Assembly (NCBI GenBank): GCA_037141235.1
Contig: JBAXCY010000029.1
Coordinates: 1-20,895 of the forward strand
Direction of reading: 5' to 3'
Length of the DNA: 20,895 nucleotides
Origin: Bog-756 sp037141235
Lineage (GTDB): Bacteria > Actinomycetota > Acidimicrobiia > Acidimicrobiales > RAAP-2
The position numbers and the translations under genes are program-made. The notes under the pieces are model-generated. The model worked only from the letters and a program-made list of their open reading frames with translations, did no database searches and had not been told where the DNA came from. Shown here in pieces: positions 7,251 through 14,331 of the stretch (the first letter of the stretch is position 1; every line of letters begins with the position of its first letter).

Positions 7251-8231
7251 ATGGACGACATCATCATCCCCACCATCGAGGTCCACCTCGGACCAGGCGA
7301 CCTGCGAGCCGCCATGGAGGCTGACGTCCGTTCCGGACTGACGGCAGTCCCCAAGCAGCTCCCCCCCGTCTACTTCTACGACGACCGGGGCAGCCGCCTC
7401 TTCGATGAGATCACCCGCCTGCCCGAGTACTACCCGACCCGGGCCGAGCGGGCCATCCTCGACGCCCACGCCAAGGACATGATCGAGATGGCCGGTGCCG
7501 ACATCTTGGTGGAGTTGGGCGCGGGAACGTGCGACAAGTCGAGGGTCCTGCTCGATGCCATGCAGGCATGTGGCCTACTCAGATCCTTCGTTCCCCTAGA
7601 TGTCAGCAACACCACCCTGTGGGAGGCAGCCACAACGTTGTCACGGGAGTATCCGGGGCTAACGGTGGGCGCGGTCGTCGCTGACTTCCACCACCACCTG
7701 ATCCACCTGGACGCCAGCGGGCGCCGCCTGATTGCCTTTCTCGGCGGAACCATCGGGAACTTCGACGTAGGCCAGCGCCAAGAGTTCCTGGCCGGGCTGG
7801 TCGAGATCATGCGTCCGGGCGACCGGTTCCTACTCGGGGCCGATCTCCTCAAGGACCGGGGGAAGCTCGTGGCTGCCTACGACGACTCGGCTGGCGTCAC
7901 GGCCGAGTTCAACCGGAACGTCCTTCTTGTCCTCAACCGGGAGCTCGGTGCCGATTTCGCTCCCGACCGGTTCGCCCATGTGGCCCGCTTCAACGAAGAG
8001 GACCACCGCATCGAAATGTGGCTCCGCTCTATCGATGACTGCGAAGTACACATCGCCGACCTCGGTCTCTTGGTCTCCTTCGCTGCTGGCGAGGAGATGC
8101 TCACCGAAATCAGCACCAAGTTCACTCCCCTCGCCCTGCAAGACGAGCTCAGCGCCGCTGGCATGGACGTCGAGGCATCGTGGACCTCACCAGGGGATGA
8201 GTTCATGCTCATCATGGCCGTGCGCCCCTGA
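7251..8231 (+). CDS. egtD: L-histidine N-alpha-methyltransferase EgtD
   Basis: Trimethylates histidine with three S-adenosylmethionine to give hercynine (histidine betaine), the substrate of EgtB. The 326-residue length matches the family. Typical segments are YDDRGSRLFDEITRLPEYY (43-61), PTRAERAIL, the SAM-binding ELGAGTCDKS (88-97), then FLGGTIGNF and the C-terminal F(x)PxEEF-like substrate region. The open frame extends upstream through the egtB end, but ATG 7251 gives the family N-terminus. It starts 53 bases after egtB, so it is almost certainly in the same transcript. No strong ribosome site is seen. Confidence 0.92.
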   Translation: MDDIIIPTIEVHLGPGDLRAAMEADVRSGLTAVPKQLPPVYFYDDRGSRLFDEITRLPEYYPTRAERAILDAHAKDMIEMAGADILVELGAGTCDKSRVLLDAMQACGLLRSFVPLDVSNTTLWEAATTLSREYPGLTVGAVVADFHHHLIHLDASGRRLIAFLGGTIGNFDVGQRQEFLAGLVEIMRPGDRFLLGADLLKDRGKLVAAYDDSAGVTAEFNRNVLLVLNRELGADFAPDRFAHVARFNEEDHRIEMWLRSIDDCEVHIADLGLLVSFAAGEEMLTEISTKFTPLALQDELSAAGMDVEASWTSPGDEFMLIMAVRP

Positions 8232-8240
8232 GACCGAGGG

Positions 8241-8264
8241 AACACCGGTGCGCATCGCGGTGTT
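8241..8264 (+). terminator. Hairpin between egtD and the DUF427 gene
   Basis: AACACCG (8241-8247) pairs with CGGTGTT (8258-8264) around a ten-base loop. There is no T run, so it may be a weak terminator, an attenuator or an RNA-stability element limiting read-through into the next gene. Confidence 0.35.
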
Positions 8265-8273
8265 ACAACCACC

Positions 8274-8564
8274 ATGACAATGCGCGCGACATGGAACGGG
8301 ACCGTCTTGGCGGAAAGTGATGCCACGGTGGTCGTCGAAGGGAACCACTACTTTCCGGCAGCTGATGTGCACGATGAGTTCTTCGAGCCGAGCCAGACCC
8401 AGACCGTCTGTTCGTGGAAGGGCACAGCCAATTATCGCACCGTCGTGGTGGCAGAAAACCGCAATGCTGATGCGGCCTGGTACTACCCCGCCCCCAAGGA
8501 TGCTGCCGCCGAGATTGCAGACCGCGTTGCCTTCTGGAAAGGCGTGACTGTCGAAGAGGTCTGA
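8274..8564 (+). CDS. DUF427 domain protein
   Basis: A 96-residue single-domain protein of the DUF427 (PF04248) family, recognised from the pattern WNGTVLAES, EGNHYFPAADV, SQTQTVCSWKGTANY, AWYYPAPKDAA and a final Lys/Trp-rich strand. The family has no established biochemical role to my knowledge. A single Cys (about residue 46) sits in the conserved TxCxWKG motif. It lies 42 bases after egtD on the same strand, behind a small hairpin, and may share the ergothioneine transcript. ATG 8274 or 8280 could start it. It converges on rlmB. Confidence 0.8.
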   Translation: MTMRATWNGTVLAESDATVVVEGNHYFPAADVHDEFFEPSQTQTVCSWKGTANYRTVVVAENRNADAAWYYPAPKDAAAEIADRVAFWKGVTVEEV

Positions 8565-8600
8565 TCCGTCAGGGTCAGAACGACTGGCCCGTGATCTGGT

Positions 8601-9611
8601 TCAGTTTCCCGCGGCAATGCGCTGGCGGGCCACGTCGAAGCACGCGATGGCTCCCGCAGTGGCCACGTTGAGCGAAGACAGCGTCCCGTGCTGTGGAATG
8701 GCGGCCAACTCGTCGCAGCGCTTGCGGGTGAGCGCGGCCAGCCCCGTGCCTTCTGACCCCAGCACCAGAGCCACCGGCTGGTTGCCGAGGGGCAGCTTGT
8801 AGAGCGACGTGGGGGCCTCGCCCACCAGACCGACGGTCACCACGCCCAGTCCGGACAACTGCTGCAGGGCCGTGGGGATACCGGCCACCAGCGCCATGGG
8901 CAGATACTCGATCGCCCCGGCTGCCACCTTGGCCACCGTGGGCGACAGATGAGCCGAGCGGTGTCGGGGCAGAACGATCCCAGTCACTCCGGCGCACTCC
9001 GCACTACGCAGGACCGCACCCAGATTGTGGGGGTCGGTGATCCCGTCCAGGATCAGCAAGAAAGGCAGCCGGCCTCGCTTGGTCGGCTGGCAGAGCGCCT
9101 CGAGCGGGGTCTCGTCGATCGCCCTGGCCAGCGCCACCACACCTTGTGATCCGTCGGTACGGGCTGTGGCGTCGATCCGCTTGCGAGAGACGTAGTCGAC
9201 CTTGACTCGGCGCTTGATGGCCAGGGCCTCGATGTCGTCGAGGATTTCGGCGGCGTCCATCCCCTCTGCCATCATCAGTGTGGTGATCGGTCTGCGCCCG
9301 GCGTGCAGCAGTTCGCGAACAGCCTGGCGGCCCTCCACCTGATCGCCACCGAGTCCTTCATGGCGAGGGCCTCGCCGCACGGGGATGTCCTTACCGCCAG
9401 GGCCACGGCCGCGATCGCTCACCGATGCCCGTCCCCCCGTTGCGGATCCTCGTCCAACCCCAGCCCCCCGCCCAGCCTTGACATCCTTGGCCTTCATCCA
9501 GGCCGCTTTGGCCTCGGGGCCCTTACTCGGGGAAGCTCCGCGGGAACCCCCCTTGGGCGCGGGGGCTCGGCCACCCTTTCCTCGTCCTCCACTTGATGGT
9601 GCTGGACTCAT
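8601..9611 (-). CDS. rlmB: TrmH/RlmB-family 23S rRNA 2'-O-ribose methyltransferase
   Basis: A SPOUT-class SAM-dependent RNA methyltransferase, probably acting on a 23S rRNA guanosine 2'-OH. Of 336 residues, the first ~85 are a basic Gly/Arg/Lys-rich low-complexity tail. An RNA-binding substrate domain (VEGRQAVRELL...) comes next, then the knot domain with LDGITDPHNLGAVLRSAE, ALVLGSEGTGL and the final SLNVATAGAIACFDVARQR. The actinobacterial homologue beside ispF in Mycobacterium has a similar basic extension, as I recall. ATG 9611 overlaps the ispF stop by one base (TGATG) and has GGGGAGG four bases upstream, so it is coupled to ispF. The exact target nucleotide cannot be told from sequence. 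Confidence 0.88.
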   Translation of the reverse strand: MSPAPSSGGRGKGGRAPAPKGGSRGASPSKGPEAKAAWMKAKDVKAGRGAGVGRGSATGGRASVSDRGRGPGGKDIPVRRGPRHEGLGGDQVEGRQAVRELLHAGRRPITTLMMAEGMDAAEILDDIEALAIKRRVKVDYVSRKRIDATARTDGSQGVVALARAIDETPLEALCQPTKRGRLPFLLILDGITDPHNLGAVLRSAECAGVTGIVLPRHRSAHLSPTVAKVAAGAIEYLPMALVAGIPTALQQLSGLGVVTVGLVGEAPTSLYKLPLGNQPVALVLGSEGTGLAALTRKRCDELAAIPQHGTLSSLNVATAGAIACFDVARQRIAAGN

Positions 9612-10186
9612 CAGACCTCCCCGTTCGCCTCAGTCGACCCGTTCGCCTCAGTCGGGCCGTTCGCCTCAGTCGACCCGTTCGCCTCGGTCGAACCTGTCCC
9701 AGCTAACAGTACGACCGCTGTGCAGGCCATCCCTTCGACCCGCCCCAGCGCTCCAAGACCTTCCGCTCGGGTCGCCTTCACATTGACCGGGGCACCGAGT
9801 GCTTCGCTCAGGTTTGCCGCCATCAGGTCGACGTGGGGGGCCAGACGCGGCCGCTCTGCCACCACCGTGCAGTCGGCGTTCACGGGGACCCATCCGGCCC
9901 GCAGCGCCAAGGCAACGACCCGGCGGAGGATATCCAGCGAGTCGGCTCCGGCCCAGGCTGGGTCGGTATCGGGCATATGGCGTCCAAGGTCACCGAGACC
10001 GGCCGCCCCCAGCACCGCGTCAGCAACGGCGTGGGAGACAGCGTCGGCGTCACTGTGGCCGACCAGGCCGGCCACGCCATCTCCAGAGATCACCACACCC
10101 CCCAGTACCAGCGGCCGGTCCGGGTCGTCAGAAAAAGCATGAATGTCGTAGCCCTGGCCGATCCGTAGCGCTGGTGCAGTACTCAT
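9611..10186 (-). CDS. ispF: 2-C-methyl-D-erythritol 2,4-cyclodiphosphate synthase
   Basis: Cyclises CDP-methylerythritol phosphate derivatives in the non-mevalonate isoprenoid pathway. It has the expected metal ligands D14 and H16 (GYDIH) and H52, the HSDADAVSHAVADA helix and the MPDTDP loop. The enzyme body ends near residue 164. An unusual tail follows, made of four six-residue units of the type G(S/P)TEAN, then GEV; total length is 191 against about 160 for the family. The start overlaps the ispD stop by one base (TGATG), with a GGGGGA ribosome-like site five bases upstream. The order carD-ispD-ispF-rlmB indicates one operon. Confidence 0.93.
   Translation of the reverse strand: MSTAPALRIGQGYDIHAFSDDPDRPLVLGGVVISGDGVAGLVGHSDADAVSHAVADAVLGAAGLGDLGRHMPDTDPAWAGADSLDILRRVVALALRAGWVPVNADCTVVAERPRLAPHVDLMAANLSEALGAPVNVKATRAEGLGALGRVEGMACTAVVLLAGTGSTEANGSTEANGPTEANGSTEANGEV
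9622..9693. repeat. 18-bp tandem repeat x4 in the ispF 3' end
   Basis: Four 18-bp units (cgttcgcctcagtcgacc and variants) run without gaps at 9622-9639, 9640-9657, 9658-9675 and 9676-9693. The length is a multiple of three, so copy-number change would lengthen or shorten the IspF tail by six residues without breaking the frame. Confidence 0.92.
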
Positions 10187-10872
10187 CAGATCCCCCTCGC
10201 CCCAGGAAGTGCCTCGCCCATCATGGCCTCAGCCAGCGCCAGGTCTTCTGGCCGGGTCAGTTTCAGATTACGAGGGTCTCCCTCGACGGTCCCCACAACC
10301 AGGCCAGATGCTTCGAGGAGCCCGGCATCGTCCGTGGCCTCGCCACCACCCGTGTGGGCGGCGCGCAGCGCTTCAGCGACAAAGGCCTGCGGTGTCTGGA
10401 TAGCCACCAAGCCATCTCGGGACACCGTCTCGACGATCCGTCCACCTTCGACCCGCTTCAAGGTGTCCGAGACCGGCACTACGGGGATAGCGCCGTCGAC
10501 CCCCGTGGTCCGCACGGCATCTACCACCGCCGCGAACAGACTGACTCCGGCTAGCGGGCGAGCGGCATCGTGGACGATGATGATGTCAGCATCCATAGGG
10601 ACCGCCGCCAGGCCAGCCCGCACCGACGCCGAGCGGGTAGCGCCCCCGCATACCACGTGAGTGGCTCCGAATCCTGCGTCACCGGCCGCACCTGGTTGCG
10701 GAAGCCCCTCGTCTGACGCCGTGTCGGCAGGAACGACCAACACAACGCCGTCAGCCACTGCACGTGCAGCGGCCACCGACCAAGCGGCTACCGGTCTGCC
10801 GGCTAGGGGAAGGAACTGCTTGCGACTGCCGAACCGTCGGCCCGAGCCTCCGGCGACCACGATGGCCCACAC
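10186..10872 (-). CDS. ispD: 2-C-methyl-D-erythritol 4-phosphate cytidylyltransferase
   Basis: Couples CTP to methylerythritol 4-phosphate in the non-mevalonate pathway. The 228-residue protein shows the N-terminal nucleotide-binding motif AGGSGRRFGSRKQFLPL, the central VHDAARPL and the QTPQAF segment with DDAGLLE downstream, all typical of IspD. The start is GTG 10872 (MWAIVVAGG), 14 bases after the carD stop, with only a weak ribosome site, which suggests translational coupling. Its stop overlaps ispF. Confidence 0.93.
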   Translation of the reverse strand: MWAIVVAGGSGRRFGSRKQFLPLAGRPVAAWSVAAARAVADGVVLVVPADTASDEGLPQPGAAGDAGFGATHVVCGGATRSASVRAGLAAVPMDADIIIVHDAARPLAGVSLFAAVVDAVRTTGVDGAIPVVPVSDTLKRVEGGRIVETVSRDGLVAIQTPQAFVAEALRAAHTGGGEATDDAGLLEASGLVVGTVEGDPRNLKLTRPEDLALAEAMMGEALPGARGI

Positions 10873-10886
10873 GGGCCCCGTTCGGC

Positions 10887-11363
10887 TCAGGGCAGCGCCT
10901 CGTCGAGGCGGACCTCGGCGGTCTCCTCGTCGACCCCGAGTGCGAAGGTCAGTTCGGACACCAGGATCTGGCGAGCCCGCTGGAGCATGCGCTTCTCTCC
11001 GGCGGACAGTCCCTTGTCCTTGTCGCGGATCGAGAGGTTCCGGACCACTTCGGCCACCTGGTAGATGTCACCGGAGCGGAGCTTTTCGGAGTGGTTCTTG
11101 TATCGCCGCGACCAGTTGGTCGGCATGCGTGCTTCCTTCTTGCGGAGCACGGCAAAGACCTCTTCCACCTCTTCATCGTTGATCACCTCACGAAGGCCGA
11201 CGCCGGCGGTGTTGTCTGCTGGCACCATCAAGGTGAGGTCGCCGTAGGCAAGTCGGAGTACGAGGTACTCCTGCTTCTTGCCGAACGCCTCTTTGGTCTC
11301 TCGTCGTTCAACTACTGCCGCGCCGTGGTGCGGGTAGACGACCTTGTCACCGATGTCGAACAC
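10887..11363 (-). CDS. carD: CarD-family RNA polymerase-binding transcription regulator
   Basis: Binds RNA polymerase beta and stabilises open complexes, notably at rRNA promoters. The 158-residue protein has the N-terminal RNAP-interaction domain (MFDIGDKVVYPHHGAAVVE, YLVLRLAYGDLTLMVPADN) and a helical DNA-binding domain (NWSRRYKNHSEKLRSGD, LSAGEKRML) with the conserved tryptophan that wedges the promoter. I start it at GTG 11363: GGAGG lies four bases upstream and the resulting N-terminus matches mycobacterial CarD. ATG 11378 (five residues longer) lacks a ribosome site. It heads the carD-ispD-ispF-rlmB operon. Confidence 0.93.
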   Translation of the reverse strand: MFDIGDKVVYPHHGAAVVERRETKEAFGKKQEYLVLRLAYGDLTLMVPADNTAGVGLREVINDEEVEEVFAVLRKKEARMPTNWSRRYKNHSEKLRSGDIYQVAEVVRNLSIRDKDKGLSAGEKRMLQRARQILVSELTFALGVDEETAEVRLDEALP

Positions 11364-11500
11364 CGTTCCTCCAAGCATTGCGGTGCGGAACCGGGGCTGG
11401 GGAGCGACATCCGGTTTGCGTGGGAAAGCATCCCATTCTACCAGCAATGGAACAGGGCCCTTGACGGCGCCGGTGGCGACCTACAGGCGGGGGTTCCTGC

Positions 11501-11548
11501 TGTCGGGGGTCTGGGTGGCCCTGCTGTCGGGGGTCTGGGTGGCCCTAC
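11501..11548. repeat. 24-bp tandem duplication at the disA stop
   Basis: The unit tgtcgggggtctgggtggccctgc occurs at 11501-11524 and, with one change (g to a at 11547), at 11525-11548. The change lies within the disA stop codon (TAG at 11547-11545). The duplication extends the 3' flank of disA into the disA-carD gap. Confidence 0.9.
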
Positions 11549-12669
11549 TGGTAGCGCTCGAAGATGCTGGCCTCCGCCAACCGAGACAGCCCATCCTTCA
11601 CCGACCGGGCTCGGGTCTGGCCCACGCCCTCCACCTGCTCGAGCTCGGCAATGGAAGCCCGCATGATCTGTTGCAGATTGACGAACCGGTCCACGATCCG
11701 CTCGATGATGGTGTCGGAGAACCGCGGCAAGCGGTGGAGCAGTCGGTAGCCCCTGGGCTCTAGGCCGGACTCCACATCGTCGAGCGCCCCGGGTAGTCGG
11801 AGCACACTTGCCACCCTGACCGGGTCGCGCAGCTCATCCGAGGGGAGGGAGGCCAGCACATCCACGACCGCATCGATCATGCTGGTTCGATCCGCAACTT
11901 CTTTGGGTGTCATCACGCAGTAGTCACTGACGACCAGGCTGAGCGCAGCGGCCACACCGTCCATCAGTTCGCCGGACTGGAGGCCGACCAGTCGCCCGTC
12001 TTCACCTAGTTCGACCAGGTAACCGTCGACTTCTTCGGCGATCCGCAGGACCATCTCGGCGGCCTGGATGACCGCGACCACATCGCCCACCGACACGGTG
12101 TCTTCGACCTCGAGGATCGAGAGGTTCCCGAGGGCCACGTCGAACCTGGTGCGGAACCGCTGCATGGTGGCGAGTGCCTGGTCAGTCCGGTCATGGAGCC
12201 AACCGATCGGCTGGATGGTGTGCTTACTGTCATTGCGGTAGACGGCGATCACCGACATGGCGCCCGACACCGACAGGACGGGTACGTCGATGGACCGAGC
12301 GACCCGTTCCGCCGTGCGGTGCCGTGTGCCTGTCTCGGTAGTGGTGATCGAGGAGTCGGGCATCAAGTGCACATTGGCCCTGGCGATCCGGGATCCGTCG
12401 GCCGCCACGACGATGGCGCCGTCCATCTTGGCCAGTTCCGACAGGCGCTGTGGGCTGAACTCGGAGTCCAATAGGAATCCCCCCGAGCAGATGGAGAGCA
12501 CGTCTGGGCCGTCGCCGACCACGACCAGTCCGCCCCGCTTGGCCCGGAGAATCCTGTCCAGGCCATCGCGTAACGGGGTTCCCGGGGCCACCATGGTAAG
12601 TGCTTCGTTCATGGCGCCGTGCTGGCGTGTGCTCACAGGTGAATCGTACCCGGCACCGCGGTCGGGCAT
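11545..12669 (-). CDS. disA: DNA integrity scanning diadenylate cyclase DisA
   Basis: Makes cyclic di-AMP from two ATP and reports on DNA lesions through branched-DNA binding. The DAC domain contains DGA (83-85, numbered from 12669) and RHRTAER (116-122), the two catalytic signatures. A helical spine follows, then a C-terminal helix-hairpin-helix DNA-binding domain (LEQVEGVGQTRARSVKDGL). Start is uncertain: ATG 12669 lies nine bases past the radA stop (coupling), while GTG 12636 or ATG 12612 would give lengths closer to mycobacterial DisA (about 358). None has a clear ribosome site. It sits directly after radA, as in Bacillus. Confidence 0.94.
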   Translation of the reverse strand: MPDRGAGYDSPVSTRQHGAMNEALTMVAPGTPLRDGLDRILRAKRGGLVVVGDGPDVLSICSGGFLLDSEFSPQRLSELAKMDGAIVVAADGSRIARANVHLMPDSSITTTETGTRHRTAERVARSIDVPVLSVSGAMSVIAVYRNDSKHTIQPIGWLHDRTDQALATMQRFRTRFDVALGNLSILEVEDTVSVGDVVAVIQAAEMVLRIAEEVDGYLVELGEDGRLVGLQSGELMDGVAAALSLVVSDYCVMTPKEVADRTSMIDAVVDVLASLPSDELRDPVRVASVLRLPGALDDVESGLEPRGYRLLHRLPRFSDTIIERIVDRFVNLQQIMRASIAELEQVEGVGQTRARSVKDGLSRLAEASIFERYQ

Positions 12670-12678
12670 CCGGTGCGG

Positions 12679-14070
12679 TCAGCCGCCGAGCGGTTCGAGG
12701 CAGCCGAAGCGCCGCACGGCATCGGCCACCGTGTCGACGCGGATGAGCTCGATACCCGCCGGGCCACCCGGCGCCGAGGACGGCACCACCACGCGAGCGA
12801 ATCCGAGGCGTGCTGCCTCCTCCAAGCGGCGGGGCAGATTGGTCACCTGTCGGACCTCACCAGCCAGTCCGACCTCCCCGACGGCAGCCAGGTCAGCAGG
12901 CAGAGGGACCCCGGTCGAAGCCGAGGCCACCGCCAGCGCCACGGCCAGGTCTGCGGCCGGTTCCGTCACCCGGATGCCGCCAGCCACCGAGGCGAATACG
13001 TCAACGGCGTGCATGGGTAGCCCGGCATGGCGCGAGAGCACAGCCAGGGTCATCACCAGCCTTCCGCTGTCGAGACCGACCACCGACCGTTTGGGCTGGG
13101 CCTGTCCCATCGGTGCCACTAGGGCCTGCAGCTCCACCATGAGGGTGCGGCGACCCTGCAGGGCGGGGAGGACTACTCCGCCGGGGACACCAGTCAGTCG
13201 GTCCCCGAGCAGGAGGCGGCCGGGGTCATCGACCGTGTTGAGTCCCTGATCGCCCATTTCGAAGAGGCCGAGCTCACCCGTCGGGCCGAATCGATGCTTG
13301 ACGGCCAGGAGGAGACGGAGGGCGTGGTGACGGTCCCCCTCGAAGCTCAATACCGTGTCCACCATGTGCTCGAGTGCCCGTGGCCCAGCCAGCGATCCGT
13401 CCTTGGTGACATGGCCGACCAAGACCGTGGCCACCTGGCGGGCCTTGGCCAGTCCGACCAACTGGTCGGCGCACTCACGGACCTGGCCGATGGAGCCCGG
13501 CACGCCGGTGGCCCGGCGCTCGCCGGGCGTGGCTGGTCCGATGGCCACCGCTTGGATCGAGTCGATGACCACCAGGTCAGGAGCGGATTCGACCACGGCG
13601 TTGATGACCTGCCCCACGTCTGTGGCCGACAGGATCAGTAGGCCGGGTGGGACCGGGCCGAGGCGCTCGGCTCGAAGGCGCACCTGGTGGGCCGACTCCT
13701 CGGCCGAAACCAGGAGTACACGGTGCCCGGCAGCGGCCCGGGCGGCCAGCACCTGGAGGAGGAGCGTGGACTTGCCGATGCCCGGCTCACCGCCGAGAAG
13801 CGTGACCGAGCCAGGTACGAGTCCGCCGGACAGGACGCGGTCGAACTCGTCGACGCCCGTTGGGATGGCCGCGGCCTCGGACAGGTCCACCGACGACAGC
13901 GGCACCGGCATGCCAGATAGATCGAGTTCGTCGAGGGCTCGGACCAAGGGGCCAAGGGCCGCCTCTTCGACCAGGGTGTTCCACTCGCCACAGGTCGGGC
14001 AGCGCCCAGCCCAGCGGGCGGTGGTCGAGCCACAGTCGATACAGCGGTGGCGCTTAGCCGTCTTTGCCAT
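12679..14070 (-). CDS. radA: DNA repair protein RadA (Sms)
   Basis: A RecA-like hexameric helicase that extends recombination intermediates; in Bacillus it also restrains DisA. The 463-residue protein has an N-terminal Cys4 zinc finger (C10, C13, C24, C27), Walker A GGEPGIGKS (93-101), Walker B LVVIDSIQ, the RadA-specific motif at 258-262 and a C-terminal Lon-like domain. The RadA motif reads KHRFG rather than the usual KNRFG. ATG 14070 gives the standard N-terminus MAKTAKRHRC. The open frame upstream only reads through a 14-bp repeat and is not coding. It is cotranscribed with disA. Confidence 0.95.
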   Translation of the reverse strand: MAKTAKRHRCIDCGSTTARWAGRCPTCGEWNTLVEEAALGPLVRALDELDLSGMPVPLSSVDLSEAAAIPTGVDEFDRVLSGGLVPGSVTLLGGEPGIGKSTLLLQVLAARAAAGHRVLLVSAEESAHQVRLRAERLGPVPPGLLILSATDVGQVINAVVESAPDLVVIDSIQAVAIGPATPGERRATGVPGSIGQVRECADQLVGLAKARQVATVLVGHVTKDGSLAGPRALEHMVDTVLSFEGDRHHALRLLLAVKHRFGPTGELGLFEMGDQGLNTVDDPGRLLLGDRLTGVPGGVVLPALQGRRTLMVELQALVAPMGQAQPKRSVVGLDSGRLVMTLAVLSRHAGLPMHAVDVFASVAGGIRVTEPAADLAVALAVASASTGVPLPADLAAVGEVGLAGEVRQVTNLPRRLEEAARLGFARVVVPSSAPGGPAGIELIRVDTVADAVRRFGCLEPLGG

Positions 14071-14130
14071 GTCCTGATGGTAGATACCGGGTGTATCAAG
14101 GGGTGCGACCCGTGTAGTTGCGGGCGTTCG

Positions 14131-14210
14131 GTTGGCAGTGTCCGGTTGGCAGTGTCCGGTTGGCAGTGTCCGGTTGGCAGTGTCCGGTTGGCAGTGTCCG
14201 GTTGGCAGTG
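14131..14210. repeat. 14-bp tandem repeat, 5.7 copies, upstream of radA
   Basis: The unit gttggcagtgtccg is repeated five times exactly (14131-14200) with a sixth partial copy (14201-14210). It lies 60-140 bases upstream of the radA start, in the likely promoter or leader zone. Because 14 is not a multiple of three, every frame stays open through it, which makes spurious long open frames. Perfect conservation implies recent expansion. Confidence 0.95.
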
Positions 14211-14224
14211 GGAACTTCAGATAT

Positions 14225-14249
14225 CGGCGCGCCCGACTACCGGCGCGCC
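14225..14249. repeat. Duplicated cGGCGCGCC palindrome
   Basis: The nine-base string cggcgcgcc occurs at 14225-14233 and 14241-14249, separated by seven bases. Each copy contains an eight-base palindrome and the two can pair with each other to form a GC-rich hairpin. It lies between the 14-bp repeat array and the terminator-like stem at 14251. Confidence 0.75.
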
Positions 14250-14250
14250 A

Positions 14251-14275
14251 CTGCCCCCGCACGGGGCGGGGGCAG
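14251..14275 (-). terminator. Strong hairpin after the secreted repeat protein gene
   Basis: CTGCCCCCGC (14251-14260) pairs perfectly with GCGGGGGCAG (14266-14275) around a five-base loop, 57 bases past the stop of the minus-strand gene ending at 14332. There is no U tract, as is usual in GC-rich actinobacteria. It would insulate radA from upstream transcription. Confidence 0.6.
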
Positions 14276-14331
14276 CAACACGATGGAGACGAACTTGCGA
14301 CTAGGTCCAGCTCGATGCCGGTGGGGTCGGT

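Noticed and set aside
14131..14210. CRISPR array
   Set aside because: The 14-bp units abut each other without unique spacers and there are no cas genes in the window; it is a simple tandem repeat.
14071..14262. N-terminal extension of RadA through the 14-bp repeats
   Set aside because: The extra residues are only a translation of the repeat; the standard RadA start with its zinc finger is at 14070.
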